Below, one piece after another: positions 27,101-29,484 of a DNA stretch of 43,506 nucleotides (its first letter is position 1; the number at the start of each line of letters is the position of its first letter). Source of the stretch: Promethearchaeota archaeon (GTDB lineage Archaea > Asgardarchaeota > Lokiarchaeia > Sigyniarchaeales > SOKP01); the NCBI GenBank assembly GCA_004375715.1, contig SOKP01000267.1, forward strand, positions 1 through 43,506, written 5' to 3'. Position numbers and translations under genes: made by a program. The notes beneath the pieces were generated by a model. It had not been told where the DNA came from and made no database searches. It saw nothing but the letters and a program-made list of their open reading frames with translations.

Positions 27101-27771
27101 GGAATTTTATGTGGTCAGGTGATGGTAGTGCCAACGGCTTAACAAGAGAGAATTACGAAATTCTCGCTGCCGAGTTTAGCGCAGATGATCGTTTTACCCA
27201 TCGCGATATACGCTATCTTCTCGGATTTAACAACGATGATATTGTCAGTCTATTGCTAAGTAAATTCCAGACTATGTTTAGCCAACAAGTAGACGAGAAT
27301 ATTGATATTATTGATTTAAGAATTAAAAGTCTAAATAGTTTGGTTGGGGATTTTCCTTTTATATTAAGCAAATACTTATATAACGATCATAGTAAAGCGT
27401 TAATTACAGAGCTAATAAGTCAGGGCATCATAGAAAACGAAGTCGGATTGTCGGCTGTAACTCGAGATCGAGAAGGTAGAATTATTTGGTTAGAGCAGGG
27501 AGACTTTGTCCATATTATAGACCGTCAACGCCAAAAACCCAGACGTTTTGAAATTTTTGCCGGTTTATTAACCGACGCTATATCTATAGGTAACTTTATT
27601 TTTGACTCTATTACTGAATACCCATGCGTTGATGATACACAACCAGGGTATTACCCTGGTGCTTTTTTCCATACTTACGAAATTCGGAGAGGTGGTGCTA
27701 CCAATTATTTACACGTGCTCGTTGATGCAGACGGACATATTGTTACGGCCTTCGGTAAACCGTATAAATGA
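115..27771 (+). CDS. Giant multidomain surface protein, putative polymorphic toxin (N-terminus uncertain)
   Basis: One uninterrupted frame of about 9,218 residues (roughly 1 MDa). Residues 1-6100 are mostly Tyr/Asp/Ser/Thr-rich, Cys-poor beta-type modules. They include three ~120-residue repeats (about 565-936), three long repeats (about 1259-2310), a LamG-like domain (about 2901-3110) and many short modules ending in GDxIxVxY-like strands. Asp-rich calcium-binding-like loops (about 6115-6150) precede a transmembrane helix (about 6197-6218). Hydrophobic Gly/Ala-rich segments follow at about 6692-6733, 7122-7232 and 7308-7361. The last ~90 residues resemble a BECR-type RNase toxin: FVHIID with His9133, FFHTYEI with His9186, and the terminal strand HIVTAFGKPYK. 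I infer a secreted or surface-anchored toxin delivering its C-terminus to neighbours. The TTG start has no Shine-Dalgarno sequence or signal peptide, and the first ATG is at 262, so the true start is probably upstream. The open frame is certain; the function is inferred. Confidence 0.8.
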   Translation: MEKIDSFTYKFGSNSLKYSFGFEISELRTDTGLVLAGDAFSFNPSENLIMLTNEHSGLLYADIIYQAFEWDIDYISTLEPITMTFSEDFISQYTKYLEIEIQYNKIPGFELTSVDHTSGNLVMTQEEKGAELLNVFLYNYRTERYDLVDFVTYDNFGGSANFVPSFSYVIDRNFVTFEDYFKDTGGAFDINFVLTIHENFESFFSSELSFDIDEINAKIYHSPPSSEQFINPKVVFDVDLSQYYSDNNLHLDDITIDFDYISDVFTSDLSLFSQHALINENFAFTVLNKFLEYENLELEDDSITFTKQELENFLVHDLENDRYFIRIKIGYEWSCVFEASFGSAIDVSLMLQLLKYDLEARYTYFETTRISSFESSTPVGLVAIQAPNYVETDIGINVLAGDAQVDIGINSGFLRNFDTKQRLMVRQDLYFNFPDSQLSPIPIIIDRAYTDVILRFKNPVGYLKTPRGLYLNNSKKFVFIADFEVASVALSWHDGVQEHAIGAMQPKAFQPNEFEYLWNAIDIDTGASSGDLIEVIIRLTDILDNTNEYHYYYEADFLIPTPSVSLGDGAQDFTSEYANPFTSVNFDSNEPTNSELWNEPLTSYDPAYMTHLDYPDNYGNQWTMIPTLNIFNGFPTQTIPELWSDWSLSSNPSYTSSNFGSGTLSSDLNFGSQNSVPGGFTLNNGTLDSSGDLNNVGDTFSTFTSSEYPGGDPDYSQKWNEDFDTEESYMTQSDLPDGYDNSYSMNPLNMNVNFPNENIQEDWSGWQAPQYNPTYTITTWGDGTFSSVYNSGTSWDVPSQSDFGMTKGTLDYGDLNSADGVDKVTVTSNAIDFNTEVETWNADLSSDQTYYDYNAYPDDYSDTLTWNPLYMENRNPEDLNNAVDYNNWANTYTSSYTDTTWGSGSYTSSPKDQYVQSTDDSYSSLGSGDISSMESDGGSVARFDRSGISDNNGYGTSVSIANTHGLWLDNYGTGGADARTYGTSDWNVNTGGGYSGYVDFHNNGFTNTYVGWSITFYVDTDWNDYSANYNFLDMDINIYEQAYRIYGREGTYDGVWYEVYNRNDGEWETLSGVETGNHDTSGTRTRDLTTSSTYVSATYDESNFEDTIANYVNAADGKMRFKMYVRALTTDTQVFLNWVVKTKAVLQQWRVKMDWEPKYAYANFNFESGLVNGVNDYYLFFEGYADANSLATLQKKVSGSWSNVYWLTTGWGGVTYYNLDNVQDLRINFGYWDASSDVDNIYIDYLYIIPKNPSGYTRSYLDKDIKDIFLDRYDGYESLGEVSTRILDTLVKVKEIQVNEDHTSMIVNWEHRGSNESGGSSQVYVNDVPVGTNRGTSSQSYVAVEETITDIKAGDLIQIYACTWTPGPFSDFYVRNMGVSEYTNEYYVTFSFNYEFTTVDSNMIDYAYFYLDGTPYALSKNSGPQSFEQSFTFDSTFRDGANTGFNVEFVIQNGDLDFSNMEYDINFVPFTGQGGSYLNEQNVEVDCGGTLTNQERETAQLYLDVSYDFDNYIDALNWVNTNGRTNKFEIVYKVKKQGDATWYESVYGTSTSTATTRRFDIRSLIGNAIFEDIKVEILVNGDQCDLTISDVSLIKRSISFPAEVDFTIDCNIDITDKAQDLIKLYYTYRMGDDYQSGTYYSDFFEIYIKQQVAPYNWIMFEEDVVSDWDSDVLVISSDYYDASGNIEFRVVSNNYYDIFDVEFDVFKVEHQWTYISGDVNADVTKTITDSFLNRYDGYGNYKKLYDVTVEFDYTFTNGGDLAKFYIDSTEYVLTKDGAPHLFSQTFEFDSASRSGFDVKFEISNGLLELSNMDYDATFKSINTSDHIVLQQDFKVDYPEGGLTQFEKDNGIWSIRTAYDFNSFSDGKTYYNNYGRTNELEIVFNIEADGAWYNEAYVYSTSTSEAREEIFDVTLFMENYPGGSLNSFEDFEVEYVLIGDQRQLTVTDLSLYDYKADGPAVLDTECTIRLDAVTIEDSFDNVELQYAYKTDGSQIVNLWLWNYNLGGSGDWELIDNSVYNSFATQYYPIPISSDYINASYDVKFKFDGTSSTNTFSFYLDQFTIDYSYTRTAGYIYADVTKNINDDFLNWYDGYANYKKLYDVTIEFDYKFTTSNLAYSDFAEFSIETSEGSFTSNPLTKDNTWYYDQQFSFEFDSASRDDFDVKFEISNGELLLDNMEYTVRFKCIDDPSGNIILQQTFELDYPYEFQPTSEPIFVNIDYELDVIVDGITYHNTFGNTDKFEIRYAVKSRGVWYEEVYSTSSIESRYEKIFDLTQILIDNQLDYIEDVKVTFAIIGDSTNLTVHSVSIKHNSLPEEYYRIVDLDSGQVSSWTKFDSSSITQLSDFGVLPSKFTLEYKVIDTAGNEAVESTYNGAFDHVLYSTEASMVWGDDNIDLNSVTASQRKLSFNADFGGANLLDVYINGFKYGTQAVRTTGNNYEIGFGTENNYDSLLVYSDSILNSQIYSNINPLNKISWDVKNSEYYAVIKHVLVDSPIGIINPITYNTTVEMDLSALYTRGFILPDFMRVKEVYYYNSTPQTPEKTYLPYGEYVVDTMGNVSWPSNSPIHDVFTNHFSEVQDGIIYFEYYASDFSEQLKLANADGFMIEFIMPSVYWEHTTIEKLTVSFSDFIGNSFAKVFYDLDLKEYFLDAVKSNYEQDIFGLGKVMVIPLYINMKEIMFSNPGKTFELKLLDSISFEIEDSTLWPGSFVQDYGSEGYSVLNLPYQRVGIKDIKLYNLISDSNEEVGGFVESNIEFRAPDYYDYYATSEFNIKRITTPLTDIAVFYDGQEITTPTDVEYSDFIEVYLKQGSVIEPILFDKFMDLPINLYDTIGEGVYSTGNLYWITTNNRISPDGYTKNYYYAKFEVPQLIKLYNDLTLFSVGTPIHNIVIGEQAAWKESSWYKLDGNVLDSSGSNDGTAVGTVTYPVGVIEECMSVSGQANNYISTFTSPSLTTQSSFSISTWLYIPASYTWNTLSYNPIISAGSYAGGHGLVRHYNADNVVSMYIRTSTTTKVASTTISRDVWANIVGVFDGIAEELRIYHDGNHIMTTDTSSFLLEDLDASIFTLGGGTTLGGNTDPNRYFEGSLDDARFFDYALSQEEVSWLYNSPNQPLYTFDFDLNVIQESLLDTGAIYLSEESFELEYQDSLILEGVVLDNDEYLVEDKVYDYNWQEALDGTTVHNLEIIAPLGEDLFIEKTEFSIFYLDNELQKVPLYVNQYKGTELKHVKDNAILDQNKDPIISYINNNYYLTVYWNPTAANLMRYDTNLLVTYKVIKGRPISPVSYSSIDSYGHSREEHLVEIPFAKYDMFTNQWVTETDVIDSFPIDKVLMIEDTHSTSIPPSIYGPTFDDGGTFNLGIIGVDNIYVKPDGEEIYQLVDSDDYYWTISNGILQINSYTGLAGDLKIAYYTYNPVPLEHSLTQTESVLNYIKVISRDDPLNFYVFDDPSDFKISTNGYKIYFYDLYTKVLAAGFDLYDIFEISYHAPLTRRVDLSNNLLLMVQDYSSLKYVPIDVVPIDNLGFFKYDKKFSMESLLSLPMGGETTVNMKLSYLPDQIWDVSQNPSQWAPPIQYDSYAEIGVIYPYQESTGWDKEFKIITIPKKVKLEMVDYATQSIVVAQEFIENREYLFSTDPLETIEKGQEYTAVQIDALAREDYEFTYKLTDYNGSPINNSIVWMHVGFMPKTATKFLNDRAIIEELGEEPYFESLGTELLTSKGPGTGPDKMFGKPLTYQTKDTTGYYGPMIWNYAVTNEYGEVTFEVAFDDNYLLNFAKCFNSLSSVSTIEDIVLYSRVFSVPFDWDEFKIENPEQYISSKDGTVFDGSEIIEDYDFTDLILQDSTYVEGIIRLHKGDIALGLSDFLSYDLPNPDVDGPDPEYDDVQITLYVTEANPIPTTVTQSLDSLTAIYSSSELEPLPISILNFEDTYSVLIDVIDVSGNNIFHTEQAIIPVLDGGTIGISGDVMKGIVTSLPPGVSTIQIQVKESDFYKASPIVSIPLEIKPPNWVKFGEKNTIIDLIDPFVSAWGNSFDGEEFMPFESNYPHLIGTLWIRPDFNGVEERSIQDYIEINLDCTIYNPDGSINGTFPLREGIMLRPVNREGLMTFDVGLGPEDAFLMGLKCMLSLTFDASFNEYELTEQTRATEIVLLDLRLEENPSSNSPTELWSIRNDQFEDASTPIIGVYEDSSSFFIDTGALILGDETDKYGVEVDHQFTTGTLDYSLDADSNLLSLNNLILITPVDVKDADGQTYPFSVPSADSTIRFTGTTPADGAEFTVVYKMEFDFPSGESYGKINLDPALNTLAGGIDFYFDTGVLVSSENSKSAMFVPYQEEITVSANEYLMSYTVSSPVDSDFVIYNKKELDALDLADGEIITSIDGTGYLKIIFDQAPAVPFTVEYGVKSQYQLGYGFQKQDKPYSESIRLMYNDPARNTNYIEDEITDTKKPITLEDPSLFIALDSSDKETILELYNIPLLYSPEVDLEFRIDEIALDKIKDASVFNTLKIEFFYVANDGYNSYYTESTELLLDYATEIEPGLETDNSFIITYNKDLQNFYEAVGGSDLNLYISISQVGAGVDYLPYIVLESFDYLCDEHLVEMYDRMPIDLDGDLDENSVVNTPHYYQIFSEAFNEDPFNLIVGSEVTVSINDLPRSQLVALDVDAQQNYNFDYLGTSETYPVNSEELYMLTNLALYTNAYNLDEPLIQDGSIDLYYGAGTDIKGERDYDKQFYMEHLPGENPPVYWSGVDGTKATSWKTTFTFADTFLTTDEITVSGTVYYHQMFDLDEDVIGIAEINNLFSESGIQNIKFGVQMPNDISVYYIKSVGEPYQYELSVQGFPTGDYIGDSIYYTISSGPGAISYSPSDNTLESGTHYSLEYLSNGSKYLLFYEDETFVETYVDADRILMVDYWAYHEFNEGIDYEIKENPDPEADPYESVIEWYYTYSYNDPDLYFAMHPDFTLDSSFRIEYSGLTWRGFDNSYLFDAVDNLDFQPRITTEISLEYTGQSQEIFSILNIVPDDQLSELDLFNYIYLNTWDGVDEETKLSTQLPFDPSYIVQDATTDFLYIIDFDAILTGISPDIIELDTYVYIETEYDSTQLKYPLSKTPFNWDYIPPSPVENHITIDINNGQVEWSSYQPEFLNYVEKIENNYIYFVDGIINPGDTIDVSYRYKLQPGLLESKHFLMVVYPWTNVFDTVLSDVVSDTSSDSSITYREKYRKLAGGSVMSPFEYSLSVEDTYSLYISYRLNQREYYEETFEITDQRYIDNDFTFTYLNAELDNYFDELVIDNVAAVTVYYYDFSGQYRLLDDEFYSVNYGTNTITLLPKYSGGIDSNILTAHNNLNEFYVSTVPKSEDVEYSSYRFTYDPRVDIIDTINVINWDVIGAEGLDVFANLDAYWFMNDKESTYDNFVSHASQVASYLEPNDKLRFDIFSEFDTYGEFDLLLDDITGNEFLSLFIDTNIKNYEAISDLTVNLLDAGEGVLASDTISIDDLFMNDFGIKVDISSGMANLKFIEIEPIFRQDGAYDLDNTIIPKFETFEWNEELTMFDEGGNKFMSVPLENELITDTATILRFNGEMQYLDLLPGSDFTWEDNKNEFTQLNEYVLNIPNSYLNPDNPVEELEFVEGNMIVVRYNTPVKRAISIAIGELYFQRKPYAYSSSLPTAECLLVNVDDYEDYTTFTDPYYYKIPLDLTPFNTEFSGSFKTIKIDFDLSDGQIDSQYIVNNLIEFSDLILSSPYPNYELTISEIALQSESTESSTVYEVINERVWQFTELDEYISGEDPQNDAYAFTPTNTPLFWGENKWLDYLLIFDEDSNYYSSCVQTIEEDHQLHYASNQFTWNGDFGVFQEYYGSQVELPLMVESNKDIYFAYSTLTSWETPISIDYENIDMGTIDVVFDYNYLLTPRFEKWGDTVNKNTEFDYELTQYYTESFTVYDPIATQYTHQYDIDYSFVDDFTIDLDVYKVIGLTPTFEDIEIINGIDYNWNFNPANKEFFIEEIPGNGDITAFDVIAVILSFSYGPISTYSEIELSQSFHDAYITDAEATFFDYLSISFGFNTISGDGLFAEDTQTITSDFTSFEAIDFNRNPDVSTNNLLNNPESNMFIDFQVFTDPFNVIYEADLDMDGKMEYKQEIDLDKDGRIDITKYGIEDDQDSENIIWYSIIQDYVTEEIIVDKKIGEEQKTDWFDIDDTLFSDYEFNLLLLLASILILPLLAYTLSTMILPDVDYWAQKSVQQETTETQYAKSRYYSIRLDDDRDGFTDSQVTYERSDTVVEFESHDYEKTIIAAKPQNIFTVLFEWIAKNVDSMLGKPPKDLIFNEDLTEDKLDNNDLSYLGESLHASTLQATYRKFTKDTTITYTSESVSEQITVQDWSNGTIDQTRIYQNVFDNEDIDSEILTSLFKSKKYKIVDLDSGQEQLFTVKTPFSITTPKLRQIVETSTSWEDNIPDRFDSLTTIVDGVSTTTNEYETLEPINIIIPGRFSLYNDMYVGDKDYAVGDTEFSVSGIFITPPDGMVYHSSNKDLFKAGKGKSKGHYFYYDSDNNGFYETVYVLEPIDTTYTSVIINGQVIRGPVEKSVYMVKAIGYNYDGQHDFSPYRKVNRIIRSETNFDQLEAETPQKFGLHWVVNFKKLKNVDLIFPDDPFDGYEVKDHIFEISKLVDPSEFNNKFSELFYEARHQTYTDAWKQYEQQLVQDIIEQVFMTLTASAISSALHAIPFVGVVLGPLGYFLAYTLMTKFSMDVKSKIADSQTKAFTFYPVESDRKQKTSLSERIDSDEEWGDNMPAALMGHPGAYYTTITGEDDEQIYSAQAIVSPPNPLRDTPDNIGGFLEFLWDNVWKTTESNPDLFTGLDFDGLELDFLLMTNELSALNDVPGYSFTLESNLAKYNDYRSNTLGYLQQKIKEESNGKLDAIKPIIINGKPQYIFVDSSEDSNQATMPLSHLYQPVIVSSDRARYINQEAKIEIDIECAYAPNTQGINAYQNLIPEEKELFASKIPLSNVAFAYPIKSVVIELVENTIEGPRIVLSVPLNNGDYNVEFGNLYIKEAIDSIFFPSQSAFNFLSDKGIINPSSNIYYKIKITFDLVVEDSGSSDHSRMALSQATSYAVMDYFNQYTYASVTANMIGEIAYTEILTLISTLITAPVLLIGGWTTEGVKNFIGKIGVKGVAAKILKGVLIAGKIINSILVAPIKEMFEEIITDGFIETWAERQVELWGGTEDMGFWFSALCTSGRETLSGSYKGVRSMMKAKSGQQATIKLALDNSDNLPTWVAQNMGKGYMSDSKSRKAIMEQISYLQKNGEADILLKTDEKTSILKIAYSGITTAFKFTLSNMFLGSQTMSSMLSLSAFSSTITGIGAKLVGRHITNLYNARVKEQLELKPILKVIKNAKADIDAEAYVNIANLFAEQSGDQMPSTNMKMEAPNNVKGGMSTKIEKKFGYKQAFKLLVGSFSMMFSLRGTGKINPAKNKKAKLDSKISLQTVSSDRHVVEIAIEDLARDERGVFKRKDINEWDKKSKKFVLIDKSDLTIDKVLLYIKKQFAINPKTTMKFYSEQLGYLDYAITDKRKKIYLEKTIDIGGKQISIGPNTKFSEIADISDLIVKFSVKNDFDRYPGYKDARTQYSYVLRGTGNFERAFDTKEKAKIIHELVEGKEVEVNGETENIWDGINNYAKKYLDINGLYPNALAMYKSVLRANLQSQIETVYKNEVLINKIKASIKNVAESDVIFKKYDNLIKKVFEVQFKAFTDKVTNKQAKKFLEECAQQEIFNHILKTLGADKKEGLGGFSIYSLASKLDSFLDDSQKIETFENYLFKPESISSSRAPLLKQIAGGYFDQVQHETPQLTRNMGMLVGRWQESNDFFGDLPDRIVDAFIKNDFEIPEGFNGMNYGNQNPPLDLNTHLGSKFENLVDVEEVVLGVSSDWAKVFKSFSTNSPSDRRYFDNLLIVFSTLFLASPNKGSYKNDLSPTTIKGMVNDFSSTQLSTFFVEMAKSLQSGKFDLKLIRKFAGTLCGPSSDPDANIKLFIEQLFLNRQELNQFRSGSKGKDLKMPSKYAFLFGIAEMFGDSAELGKAESKNDAINTISEFFQSFEIEFDDDKRVNYGKFQEKINSIAARYFKADYVRNFNENFYNALKSLFSNKGFLNHMIRKTESGVGYRILWDDHVTPLFEATANNKPIKLTRNMIPTSIKGKPIYVLDANKWVKLTNLRNDYSFEAAHIYVYNLLENGEKEVGIVKVDSMNDNDFSNARDSTGNSIDIYEGFATESGATVNGAWLSNAEGNLMLSDVNLEDFSVRSEQDQKWYEEFLTIENGELKNVLFMSYIIVSGSKLTCFLQETGVNFETYSSYSSFFPDIIQENIRGITYIDEETIIKSENPSDITKNKVSALQNLMFQISETLKKKQRKLPTVMSDTVLNLQSSEEKYSIESSKKLLLSLKPETGDALYDLSVFPINPSLGKPHYDSEDPNYWVKMITRVTVDGDQKSLTNTKKKAFYNGLLLLIQNDLYKKVGESWVLNPDSVFIDHQSLLSESFTDDADFLIDETDGNPDNWKDDFVLVKKIDVALQDKLGLVGFASYITGFMTFSESHFPYRIHIDFVPHNRKHQKTLNTQFGIKSFNRRHNSFRSSSGLTQFYGSLFINGFVHELKGRKVGSVDITINQEVKPSTSIFLDDYFEIYSPRDYLDYGDATNLILDGFKSKISDQKGRNKANLKGRDDLYAFLSKKAKDLIGKILIAYKWVSIPYVGGEIFDQFVDNPDYWYSRTLTQARNMLRAYIDKPTFANDYINTLSEILRTGEDGYIELKTGMGGSGFSLAYSGNALLDKGLRIPISYKELKKFLSFDNLKELSTDALFTLLFHHSGSYMSPRGAYVQDANQWWEINKDQISDKTVKTYNTIINTFSLENLGEQLFNKEFTIEFLIDRGAGIDSYFIKRFSSFGISEDKITFTPSHPYGLKNAISSLITYLYFFPDTFYAIKQGGSNFMFGDIFKIRSPEYVADSGYSGVIEGNFMWSGDGSANGLTRENYEILAAEFSADDRFTHRDIRYLLGFNNDDIVSLLLSKFQTMFSQQVDENIDIIDLRIKSLNSLVGDFPFILSKYLYNDHSKALITELISQGIIENEVGLSAVTRDREGRIIWLEQGDFVHIIDRQRQKPRRFEIFAGLLTDAISIGNFIFDSITEYPCVDDTQPGYYPGAFFHTYEIRRGGATNYLHVLVDADGHIVTAFGKPYK
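1807..2920 (+). repeat. Three ~120-residue coding repeats in the giant gene
   Basis: Three divergent copies start near 1807, 2191 and 2581. Each holds a Y/L-P-D-x-Y core followed by a W/M-x-P motif (DYPDNYGNQWTMIP, DLPDGYDNSYSMNP, AYPDDYSDTLTWNP) and a later Gly/Ser strand (FGSGTLSS, WGDGTFSS, WGSGSYTS). The copies are diverged at the DNA level, so this is an old internal duplication of a surface module. Confidence 0.65.
3889..7044 (+). repeat. Three long tandem coding repeats in the giant gene
   Basis: Three related blocks of about 240-460 residues start near 3889, 5263 and 6328. Markers shared in order are an opening D-I/V-x-K-x-I-x-D-x-F-L-x-R/W-Y-D-G-Y, the strands EFDY or FNYEF, TFDS/EFDSASR, FDVKFEISNG, then NxxGRTN/GNTDKFEI and WYEEVYSTS-like strands. 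The third block appears shortened. I infer repeated extracellular beta-sandwich modules of a stalk. Confidence 0.7.
8815..9445 (+). other. LamG / concanavalin A-like domain inside the giant gene
   Basis: Residues about 2901-3110 match the Laminin_G_3 pattern: WYKLDGNVLDSSGSNDGTA, then SISTWLYIP, WANIVGVFDG, LRIYHDG, and FEGSLDDARFFDYALSQEEV near the end. This fold usually binds carbohydrate or protein ligands on cell surfaces. The codons here favour T-ending Asp, Tyr and Asn more than the flanking gene, which is rich in gac, tac and aac. This suggests a later insertion. Confidence 0.8.
18460..18771 (+). other. Calcium-binding-like Asp-rich motifs followed by a transmembrane helix
   Basis: Residues about 6115-6150 contain DLDMDGKMEY and DLDKDGRIDI, resembling the Dx[DN]xDG loops of EF-hand or thrombospondin type 3 repeats. 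About 45 residues later comes a run of 20 or more hydrophobic residues (about 6197-6218, LLLLLASILILPLLAY). Two further loops lie after the helix (DDDRDGFTDS near 18859 and DSDNNGFYET near 19722). I infer a calcium-stiffened stalk that ends at the membrane. Confidence 0.6.
20184..22195 (+). other. Hydrophobic pre-toxin-like segments of the giant protein
   Basis: Three segments rich in Ala, Gly, Ile and Leu occur in the C-terminal third: about 6692-6733 (AIPFVGVVLGPLGYFLAY), 7122-7232 (LISTLITAPVLLIGG, then VLIAGKIINSILVAPIKEMF and CTSGRETL) and 7308-7361. Such amphipathic or membrane-inserting regions commonly precede toxin tips in polymorphic toxins and are thought to aid translocation. No named Pfam domain was recognised, so this is inference from composition and position. 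Confidence 0.45.
27496..27768 (+). other. Putative BECR-fold RNase toxin tip
   Basis: The last ~90 residues show the usual order of BECR (barnase/EndoU/ColicinE5/RelE-like) toxin tips. First comes an HIIDR segment (His9133). A helix with FEIFAGLLTDAI follows. A strand pair then reads HTYEIRRGG (His9186, Arg9191, Arg9192) and YLHVLVDADGHIVTAFGKPY (His9200, Thr9211). The terminal motif of hydrophobic strand, D-x-D/N-G-x-IVTAF is typical of CdiA-like RNase toxins. The catalytic set is inferred as one of the histidines plus Arg and Thr. No family-level identification was possible without a profile search. Confidence 0.5.
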
Positions 27772-27848
27772 GCTAGAATTCCTTCGCACTGCTTAAATTT
27801 AAATTAGAATTTTTCTTTATTTTTATTAGTATATTAGTACATGGTGTT

Positions 27849-28391
27849 TTGATTTTGAGAGTATTTGTGTCAGATGTTATCGTTAAAACGCGTAGCTATT
27901 GGGGTGATTACTATTGGGTAGTTGGAAGGCTGCAGAGCGGTATGGAAGTTATCATCGAGGACAATCACTATGACCTGAGGGAATGTATAGGTAGCAACAT
28001 TGACATGTTATTATCTTTTATGAGGTCTCCCTACAGCGAGCAAAAGAGAGGAATTCACAGCCGAGTCTTTTTACCGTTTAAGTATTATTCAGTAGAGCTC
28101 GTTGACGAGTTGTTAGGAAAGAAGAAAGTCGTTTCAACCGATAATAAGAGAGCTACAATATTGACCGGTGAATATATTGATTCTTACACCATTCCTGAGA
28201 AATGGGCTCCCCTACCCCAGCGAGGATCGTTTGAAGCTTTCTTCAAGGAGCCATCTGCTCTTAAAACTGAAGATGGGGTGTTCCTTCTAAATCCCTTTCA
28301 TTCGGAAAGGCGAGTTCCAATTGAGCAGATTCCGCGAGAAGTGACTATGGTGGGAGGTTTGAGTTTAGAAGCTTGGAAACCAAGCCAATAA
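27849..28391 (+). CDS. Unknown 180-residue protein, candidate immunity or accessory gene
   Basis: This gene lies 77 bases after the giant gene on the same strand and starts at TTG. A TATA-like stretch (about 27815-27828) sits roughly 27 bases upstream of the start, which suggests its own leaderless promoter. The protein is soluble and mixed alpha/beta, with no signal peptide or membrane segment. It has an N-terminal region of short strands (RVFVSDVIVKTRSYWGDYY, VVGRLQSGMEVIIED) and a C-terminal tail of ~48 residues from FKEPSALKT to EAWKPSQ. The tail recurs at the end of a broken gene on the minus strand at 36661-36813, so it belongs to the duplicated arm. Its position directly after a toxin tip fits an immunity protein. 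Against this, the tail travels with the LRR gene, so it may belong to that unit instead. I recognise no family. Confidence 0.7.
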   Translation: MILRVFVSDVIVKTRSYWGDYYWVVGRLQSGMEVIIEDNHYDLRECIGSNIDMLLSFMRSPYSEQKRGIHSRVFLPFKYYSVELVDELLGKKKVVSTDNKRATILTGEYIDSYTIPEKWAPLPQRGSFEAFFKEPSALKTEDGVFLLNPFHSERRVPIEQIPREVTMVGGLSLEAWKPSQ

Positions 28392-28410
28392 AACTCTTTA
28401 ACAAAGAAAA

Positions 28411-28432
28411 CTTCAATTTTTATCTTTTGAAG
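28411..28432. terminator. Hairpin between convergent genes
   Basis: A 6-bp stem (cttcaa at 28411-28416, ttgaag at 28427-28432) lies in AT-rich sequence between the convergent stops of the 180-residue gene and the LRR gene, and may end transcription from both sides. The matching place in the right arm has a related stem (gaagtt and aacttc, about 36640-36663). Confidence 0.4.
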
Positions 28433-28433
28433 A

Positions 28434-29474
28434 TTATTTTTTTATAGTTTTGTCTAAGACCAGTCGTTTCAACGAAGTTAAATTTTCTAACGCTTTTGGA
28501 TATTTTTCTATCAAATTCTTATTAATAAAAAATACTTCCAGAGATTGTAGATTACCGATTGAAACGGGTAGCGTTTTTAATCTATTTTCTTGCAATAATA
28601 ATTTTTTAAGAAAGCGCAAATTTCCGATCGAATCGGGAATCTCTTTTAATTTGTTATTGTGTAATTCTAGAATTTCGAGACGGCTCAATTTTCCAATCGC
28701 GTCTGGAAGACTACTTAACCGATTATTTGGCACTTGTAAAGACTTTAAATTCCGAAACTCGCCGATCCATTCTGGTAACGTTTCTAAGCGATTACCGTGC
28801 AGTTTAAGCATTACCAACGATTTTAGTTTTCTTACCGGTTCGGGGAGTTCTTCAAGATCGCAAGTGTCTAATACTAACGCCTTAATAATTCCTTTGTGAA
28901 GCACGAAACCTTGTTCAAATAGGTGAAAAACCGTTTTAAATTTGATTTTTATCCCTAATAAGTCTTCTAATTCGTGTATGATATCTATCTGTTCGATATT
29001 TAAGCTAAGAACCTCTTCTCTGCTAAGCAAATCCATATACCATTCTTCAACCAGAAAGGTACGCGTACTTTCGTTCCCTTGCGAGAATCTTTTTGCGATT
29101 TCTTCTTTGAACATTCGTAAAGCGACAATATCTCCTGATTCGCTTAATTTTTTCAACAGCGGAAACGCTATATTAGAATGAATAACTCTCGTATCGTAGT
29201 CATTTTCAAACCAAACTTGTAAATTACTGCAATGCCCCCAGAATTCAACTTTAGGTGGAATAATTCTAGGTACTTCCTCGTCTTTCGTCGCTATACCGAT
29301 TTTTTCAGCAGCTTCGTCAATAGAATCTATTTGGTCGAATTTGCGAATGTCGTCAACGGGGATATCCAGCAACAAATTTATACACTGTCTAAACCTTTTG
29401 CCAGCTACATAAATGATAGTTTTTTCGTCTTCAAATCGAAGCGAGAGGTAATCGTTAACCTTAAATTCGATCAT
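28434..29474 (-). CDS. Leucine-rich-repeat protein, left copy
   Basis: 346 residues. Residues 1-~200 form a non-repeat domain with a beta-rich start (FKVNDYLSLRFED, IIYVAGKRFRQC), then WGHCSNLQVW and helical stretches. Residues about 200-346 hold about six LRRs of the LxxLPxxIGxLxxLxxLxLxxN type (ETLPEWIGEF, SSLPDAIGKL, EIPDSIGNLR). Such LRRs are usually protein-binding surfaces. The combination with this N-terminal domain recurs in Lokiarchaeal proteins (from memory). There is no signal peptide or membrane segment, so it is probably cytosolic. A second copy lies inverted at 35580-36617. A TATA-like tttaaatatt (about 29519-29529) and a ctcg-ttta-cgag hairpin precede the start. The gene converges on the 180-residue gene. 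Confidence 0.85.
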   Translation of the reverse strand: MIEFKVNDYLSLRFEDEKTIIYVAGKRFRQCINLLLDIPVDDIRKFDQIDSIDEAAEKIGIATKDEEVPRIIPPKVEFWGHCSNLQVWFENDYDTRVIHSNIAFPLLKKLSESGDIVALRMFKEEIAKRFSQGNESTRTFLVEEWYMDLLSREEVLSLNIEQIDIIHELEDLLGIKIKFKTVFHLFEQGFVLHKGIIKALVLDTCDLEELPEPVRKLKSLVMLKLHGNRLETLPEWIGEFRNLKSLQVPNNRLSSLPDAIGKLSRLEILELHNNKLKEIPDSIGNLRFLKKLLLQENRLKTLPVSIGNLQSLEVFFINKNLIEKYPKALENLTSLKRLVLDKTIKK

Positions 29475-29484
29475 AAGCGCATCT

